A stretch of 10,961 nt of DNA from Eubacteriaceae bacterium (GTDB taxonomy: Bacteria > Bacillota_A > Clostridia > Eubacteriales > Anaerofustaceae), in assembly GCA_031280495.1 (NCBI GenBank), contig JAITGT010000008.1, positions 1-10,961 of the forward strand, read 5' to 3'. Positions within the stretch are counted from its first letter, which is position 1. The number at the start of each line of letters is the position of its first letter. Positions 7,408-10,961 of this stretch are shown here, in pieces. Under the pieces are notes generated by a model that saw nothing but the letters and a program-made list of their open reading frames with translations, made no database searches and was not told the origin of the DNA. The translations under genes were made by a program, and so were the position numbers.

Positions 7408-7436
7408 TTGAATTGTTCCAAGAAACGATGTGTAAT
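7408..7436 (+). promoter_or_regulatory. Promoter of the HTH-sensor-regulator operon
   Basis: TTGAAT (7408-7413), a 17-base spacer and TGTAAT (7431-7436). The -35 has two mismatches and the -10 one. It places the start of transcription near 7443, just ahead of the ribosome site of the first gene, which supports the ATG at 7467. The 110 bases to its left are AT-rich and show no gene. Confidence 0.5.
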
Positions 7437-7466
7437 GATATTCGCATAAGAGCGCGAGGCATCATT

Positions 7467-7703
7467 ATGGGTTTGGATTATCTAACCGCCATAGAAACAA
7501 CCGAAAAATGGGACATCACGCCTTGCTGGGTGACTTATTTTTGCGAGGGCGGGCGAATACCCGGCGCGCTCAAACTGGGCAATCTCTGGCTTATTCCGAA
7601 AGACGCGGAAAAACCCGCGGACGGGCGCGTGAACAACCGCAGACAGCCGAAAAAAAACGCGTCCGCGCCGGATATTTCGGGCGAAAGCGAAGGGAACGAA
7701 TGA
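7467..7703 (+). CDS. Small excisionase-like helix-turn-helix protein
   Basis: A 78-residue protein. Its N-terminal 55 residues match the short MerR/excisionase-type HTH proteins common in clostridia: DYLTAIETTEKWDITPCWVT forms the first helices, then a turn and EGGRIPGALKLGNLWLIPKD, ending in the frequent signature AEKPADGR (48-54). The tail (55-78) is charged and disordered-looking. It probably binds DNA and may regulate its own operon, though many relatives have no known function. The ATG at 7467 has GAGG seven bases upstream. An in-frame TTG at 7413 overlaps the promoter and is unlikely. Its TGA (7701-7703) overlaps the ATG of the sensor gene. It has no recombinase partner here, so an excision role is not supported. 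Confidence 0.8.
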   Translation: MGLDYLTAIETTEKWDITPCWVTYFCEGGRIPGALKLGNLWLIPKDAEKPADGRVNNRRQPKKNASAPDISGESEGNE

Positions 7704-9103
7704 ATCGACCGAAAATGAGACGTCTTATCGCGGCGTATAAAGAAAAATTCACCAAACTTCACGGCGTCATTTTCGCCGCCGCGTTTATTGTACTGTCCGC
7801 CGCGCTGGCAATCGGCGCGGTACAATCGACGTGGAGTTCGGAGGCGTATACCACGCCCGCCGAGCCGCTTCGGAACTTCACCTATGAAATCGCGGACGGA
7901 GAAACGGGCGCGGCGACTTTCCCGCACAGCTTCCAAAACCTTGCGCCGCAAACAGCGGTCACAGTGCAAACCGAGGTCGAACCGGGGCGGTACGAGTATC
8001 TGTTGGTGAAAACGGTTTATTCCCGGCTTCGGCTTTACTCGGACGATGTTTTGATATACGAATGCGGCGAACCGAGCGGCTATCCCGCCTGGATGTCCGA
8101 CCCACCGACGCTGCTCAAAAACGTGCAGATTCCCGAAACCGCGTCCCGCCTGCATTTCGAGTACATCTCACCCACGCAGCGGACTACCCTCTCCGTTCCC
8201 GAAGTGATGGCGGGTGATAACGGCGCGATTCTGGCTTGGCTGTTCAGCAGAAACATCGTTCTGCTTGTGCTGTCGTTGGTTATGCTGCTTCTCGGCATAG
8301 CTGTGACCATTATCTCCCTGCTGTTCGGGCGCAGAGCCACGGTATTTCTGCACTTAGGATTATTCGCGCTTGCCGTGGGCGCCTGGGGCGTAGGCGAGTG
8401 CAACGCAACAGCGTTTTTGGTGCCGTATCCCACGCTGCTCTATCTGATAGCGTTCGGCGGGCTGTTTACGCTGAGTATCCCACTTTTGCGCTACGCCCTG
8501 CTGATTTTGAAACCGCGCAGGCCGCTTATCATGCGGCTCACCGCCATCGTGACCGAAGCGGCGGTCGTCATCGCCTTTGCGCTCCAGCTTTTCGGCGCGG
8601 TGTCGCTGTCAAAATCCATGTATCTTTTCCACATCCTCATCCCGCTTGGGTTTGTCATATTCGCGGCTGTCACGGCGTGGGAATATTCCCGCTATAAAAA
8701 CCCGGGTGCGAAACGCTTTGCCCTGCCAACGCTGATTTTAGCGGCGGCGGCGATTTTGGAGGTTGTGAACTACAGCCTGCGGTTCACACATCAATTGAGC
8801 CTATTTTTCCTGTCGGGCGCATTTGTATTTACGCTGATGCTGGGCGTAATCGGCATACAATATGTAGGTGATATGCGGCGGGCGTTTGACGACATCTCCG
8901 CAAAGACCGACTTCTACCGCCGCATGGCGCACGACCTTTTGACGCCGCTTACAAGAGTGTCCACCAACATTCAAATCGCGGACTTGAAAGACGACACCGA
9001 CCATGAGCGCCTTGAAAAATCACAGGACGAAATCATACGCATGGCGGCTATGATAAACGACGCACTGAACAGCGCTGGGGAAAGCGGAGTGGATGGCGGA
9101 TGA
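7700..9103 (+). CDS. 7TM membrane sensor with DHp domain but no ATPase domain
   Basis: A 467-residue protein starting at the ATG at 7700, with GGG five bases upstream and an ATGA overlap with the HTH gene. The frame is open further upstream, but only as a shadow of that gene. Order of parts: a basic cytoplasmic N-end; one membrane segment (about 22-42); an extracytoplasmic domain (43-183) with YPAWMSDPPTLLKNV and a predicted beta-rich fold; seven membrane segments (about 185-209, 215-233, 243-263, 279-300, 307-328, 341-360, 366-388); a short linker; and a HisKA-type DHp domain with MAHDLLTPLT (phospho-acceptor His411, acidic Asp412, Thr415) and its second helix (about 436-457). The protein ends at 467, ten residues after that helix. 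The N, G1 and G2 boxes that bind ATP in histidine kinases are absent and no trace lies in another frame, because the regulator gene starts at once. It may need a partner kinase, or act mainly as a phosphatase or phosphotransfer partner. Confidence 0.85.
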   Translation: MNRPKMRRLIAAYKEKFTKLHGVIFAAAFIVLSAALAIGAVQSTWSSEAYTTPAEPLRNFTYEIADGETGAATFPHSFQNLAPQTAVTVQTEVEPGRYEYLLVKTVYSRLRLYSDDVLIYECGEPSGYPAWMSDPPTLLKNVQIPETASRLHFEYISPTQRTTLSVPEVMAGDNGAILAWLFSRNIVLLVLSLVMLLLGIAVTIISLLFGRRATVFLHLGLFALAVGAWGVGECNATAFLVPYPTLLYLIAFGGLFTLSIPLLRYALLILKPRRPLIMRLTAIVTEAAVVIAFALQLFGAVSLSKSMYLFHILIPLGFVIFAAVTAWEYSRYKNPGAKRFALPTLILAAAAILEVVNYSLRFTHQLSLFFLSGAFVFTLMLGVIGIQYVGDMRRAFDDISAKTDFYRRMAHDLLTPLTRVSTNIQIADLKDDTDHERLEKSQDEIIRMAAMINDALNSAGESGVDGG

Positions 9104-9768
9104 AAACCCTGCTTTTGGTCGAAGATGAGCGGGATATTTTGGAGAACAACCGCTGTTTTTTTGAAACAAAGGGCTACCGCGTCCTCACCGCTGAAAATAT
9201 CGCAGGTGCGCGTGAACGCATTGCAAACGAAAGACTCGATGCGATTGTGCTTGACATCATGCTGCCGGACGGCAACGGACTTGACATCTTGAAAGAACTG
9301 CGCGAAACCGGGACCAAAACCCCTGTCATCATGCTGACAGCGTGGGGCAAGCCCTCCGATGTTGCGCGCGGCCTTACGCTGGGCGCGAACGATTATCTCT
9401 CCAAGCCATTCACCTACGAGGTGCTGCTGGCGCGGGTGGAGGCGATGTTCCGCAACATAGAGCAGATTCCGGAAGCTATCAACAAAGAACAGATGACGCT
9501 GAAAGTCCGGCCTATGGAGGTTCATGTCGCAGGTCAGAAAATCAAGCTGCCGCCTGTGGAATTTTTCCTGCTCCAGCTGTTCATTGAAAACGAGGACAAA
9601 GCCCTGAAAGCGAAAACGCTTTATGAGCAGGTGTGGGGCGCGGATATGGGGGACGATGCGCAGGCGGTACAAAAAGCGGTGTCGCGTCTGCGGAAGAAAA
9701 TAGCCGGGAGCGGGTACGTCATCGCCGCGGTTTACGGCGGCAGCTACCGCTTTGAGCGTGAGCCGTAA
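9100..9768 (+). CDS. OmpR/PhoB-family response regulator
   Basis: A 222-residue cytoplasmic DNA-binding regulator. The receiver domain (1-118) has the acidic pair Glu8-Asp9 in LLLVEDE, the phospho-acceptor Asp52 in IVLDIMLPDGNGLD, Thr80 in IMLTAWGKP and Lys102 in ANDYLSKPF, so all key receiver residues are present. A winged-helix domain follows (about 131-222): LPPVEFFLLQLFIEN, TLYEQVWG, AVSRLRKKI and the C-terminal wing hairpin ending in YGGSYRFE. Its ATG overlaps the stop of the sensor gene (ATGA), so it is almost surely the partner of that sensor. Since the sensor lacks an ATPase domain, the source of phosphate is an open question. Target genes are not visible nearby. A weak terminator follows about 85 bases later. 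Confidence 0.95.
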   Translation: MKTLLLVEDERDILENNRCFFETKGYRVLTAENIAGARERIANERLDAIVLDIMLPDGNGLDILKELRETGTKTPVIMLTAWGKPSDVARGLTLGANDYLSKPFTYEVLLARVEAMFRNIEQIPEAINKEQMTLKVRPMEVHVAGQKIKLPPVEFFLLQLFIENEDKALKAKTLYEQVWGADMGDDAQAVQKAVSRLRKKIAGSGYVIAAVYGGSYRFEREP

Positions 9769-9851
9769 AGACATACGCGCCCAATGCTGACAATTTGGCG
9801 AACATTCACTTTTTCGCGCCCTGATACGCTATATTTGATAGAAACGTCCTC

Positions 9852-9876
9852 AAAAACTCGCTCACGCGGGTCTTTT
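9852..9876 (+). terminator. Probable terminator after the response regulator
   Basis: ACTCGC (9856-9861) pairs with GCGGGT (9866-9871), with one G-T pair, around loop TCAC. An A-run precedes the stem and CTTTT (9872-9876) follows. The stem is short and the T-run brief. Confidence 0.45.
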
Positions 9877-10031
9877 GGCGTTATATGCGCCGTAACCTTT
9901 GGCTCATTCCGGTGTCAGCACAAAGCCGGAGGACAGGCGCAGAAAGACAGGTGCGGGAAATGAGACCAAAAAATAACAGCATTATAGCATTTTTATTATT
10001 GAGTGTGAGTGTATAAAATAGCAAATTATGG
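9877..10031. other. Non-coding junction between sensor operon and insertion sequence
   Basis: About 90 GC-rich bases similar in style to the operon are followed, from about 9968, by an AT-rich stretch leading to the transposase. A 43-codon frame (9885-10016) lacks a ribosome site and resembles nothing I know. The left end of the insertion sequence should lie in the AT-rich part, but its inverted repeat cannot be defined without the right end. Confidence 0.4.
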
Positions 10032-10060
10032 TTGCGCATCCATGTCAATTTCTGTACAAT
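10032..10060 (+). promoter_or_regulatory. Likely transposase promoter
   Basis: TTGCGC (10032-10037), a 17-base spacer and TACAAT (10055-10060), which has one mismatch in the -10 box. It lies 34 bases before the transposase ATG, with GGAG (10081-10084) in between. Confidence 0.45.
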
Positions 10061-10093
10061 TGTGTCGACACTGCATCTGCGGAGAATACAGAA

Positions 10094-10961
10094 ATGAGTG
10101 TTTCACATGACTTAAGAAAGCGGATAGTGGCGCTGCACGAAAAAGGGGCCACCGGCTATATAGCAGCAAAACAGCTTATGCTTAGCCAAACGTCAGTGGG
10201 CCGAATTATAAAGCTGTATAAATAGACTGGCGGCACAAAGACCAGGCCCCGCCCATACGGCCCGCGCCCAGTCATCTGCGGCGAGATCCTAGCCAGGATA
10301 AAGCAGGAGACTGGCGCCGATTCATCAACGACAATTCATAAAATTATCGAGAAATTGCATCTTTCCTGCTGCAGCGACGCTGTCCGCAACGCCATCATCA
10401 AAAGGCTTGGGCACTCTTTTAAAAAAAAACGCAGGCCGCAGCGGAGCGGCAGTCGCCCGCCAATGCCGAAAAAAGGGCTGAATACATAAAAATTCAAAAA
10501 TTTCTACCGGCTGCCAGGATTGTATTTCTAGATGAAACCGGAATAAACAAATGCATGGCAAAGCCGTACGGATGGGGCAAAGGCAGGGTGAAAGAGCATG
10601 CGCCAGACGCGCGCAGGCACAGCGCGGCGCTCATCCCAGCGGTTTCGCTTGAGGGACCCGTTGCCCCGTTTATGTTTGAGGGATCGCTTAACGGCGCTAT
10701 TTTCGCAGGCTGTGCCGAGAAATACCTGATACCCTCGCTGCCAAGGGGGAGCGTGCTGGCAATGGGCAGTTTGCCGGCCCGCAAAGAGGCGAGGGCGTGC
10801 GAGGCTTTCCTCAAGGCAGGAATCCATATAATGTGCCTTCCCCCATATTCGCCATATTTGAGCCCAGCACAGATGATGTGGGCAAAACTTAAGGGAATAC
10901 TCAAGATAGAGAAGCCAACGGCCCAGGAAGCCTTGGCAGAGGCGGCAGGGCCAGAGCTTGG
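10094..10961 (+). pseudogene. Decayed IS630-family transposase, right end beyond the window
   Basis: The intact product would be a DDE transposase that cuts and pastes its element at TA sites. The first 43 codons (from ATG 10094, GGAG nine bases upstream) give the N-terminal HTH, MSVSHDLRKRIVALHEKG. A TAG at 10223-10225 interrupts it where relatives read on into a Thr-Gly-Gly linker. The same frame then continues to a run of nine A (10421-10429), after which similarity moves to the -1 frame and stays open to the window edge. That frame holds the catalytic domain: IVFLDETGIN (first Asp at 10531-10533), SVLAMGSLPARK and LPPYSPYLSPAQMMWAKLK. Relatives have MDNLPAHK and PDLNPIE in the last two, so the second Asp is now Gly (10765-10767) and the Glu is Gln (10870-10872). 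The A-run shift may be the programmed one known in some IS630 members. The TAG and the lost residues argue for a dead copy. Confidence 0.85.

Noticed and set aside
7413..7466. TTG start giving a 96-residue version of the small HTH protein
   Set aside because: The start codon sits inside the probable promoter and lacks a ribosome site. The family begins near the ATG at 7467.
7508..7699. Upstream extension of the sensor frame
   Set aside because: It overlaps the whole HTH gene in another frame and gives an Arg-rich shadow. The ATG at 7700 has a ribosome site and an ATGA overlap.
8971..9774. 267-codon minus-strand frame opposite the response regulator
   Set aside because: It is a shadow of the GC-rich regulator gene. 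The plus strand carries all receiver and winged-helix motifs.
9885..10016. 43-codon plus-strand frame after the response regulator
   Set aside because: No ribosome site or recognisable family, and it crosses an abrupt change from GC-rich to AT-rich sequence.

Overview
The window looks like a chromosomal stretch from an anaerobic bacterium of the Bacillota, most likely a Clostridia-type lineage. The reasons are a type III glutamine synthetase, a GatAB tRNA amidotransferase, a short excisionase-like HTH protein and an OmpR-type regulator with a 7TM sensor that resemble clostridial families, and clear AGGAG-type ribosome binding sites. The assignment is inferred from family resemblance only and no species can be named.

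Left part (1-5918), almost all on the minus strand. A type III glutamine synthetase (glnN) runs off the left edge. It has a near-consensus promoter and a terminator-like hairpin in its leader. After a gene-poor spacer comes an XRE-type regulator, then gatB and gatA, which overlap by ATGA. The gatAB promoter lies directly upstream of gatA, so gatC, the usual third subunit gene, is not in this operon. A plus-strand promoter and a doubtful 61-codon ORF run into the 3' end of the XRE gene. Glutamine synthetase makes glutamine, and GatAB uses glutamine as nitrogen donor to convert misacylated Glu-tRNA(Gln) and Asp-tRNA(Asn).

Middle (5919-7294), plus strand. A 5-formyltetrahydrofolate cyclo-ligase gene is transcribed divergently from gatA and ends at its own terminator. 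A tRNA-Ser(CGA) gene follows, with three strong stem-loops in a row downstream.

Right part (7295-9876), plus strand. A tightly coupled three-gene unit encodes a small excisionase-like HTH protein, a membrane sensor with an extracytoplasmic domain, seven C-terminal membrane segments and a histidine-phosphotransfer (DHp) helix pair, and an OmpR/PhoB-type response regulator. Both junctions are ATGA overlaps. The sensor stops right after the DHp domain and has no ATPase domain, which is the most interesting feature here. The unit uses GCG/CGC-rich codons and lies between the terminator cluster and an insertion sequence, so it may have been acquired.

Right end (9877-10961). A short non-coding stretch leads into a decayed IS630-family transposase. 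It carries an in-frame TAG, a frameshift at a run of nine A and two lost catalytic residues, and it runs off the right edge. I found no CRISPR array, no rRNA and no clear phage structural or defence genes.
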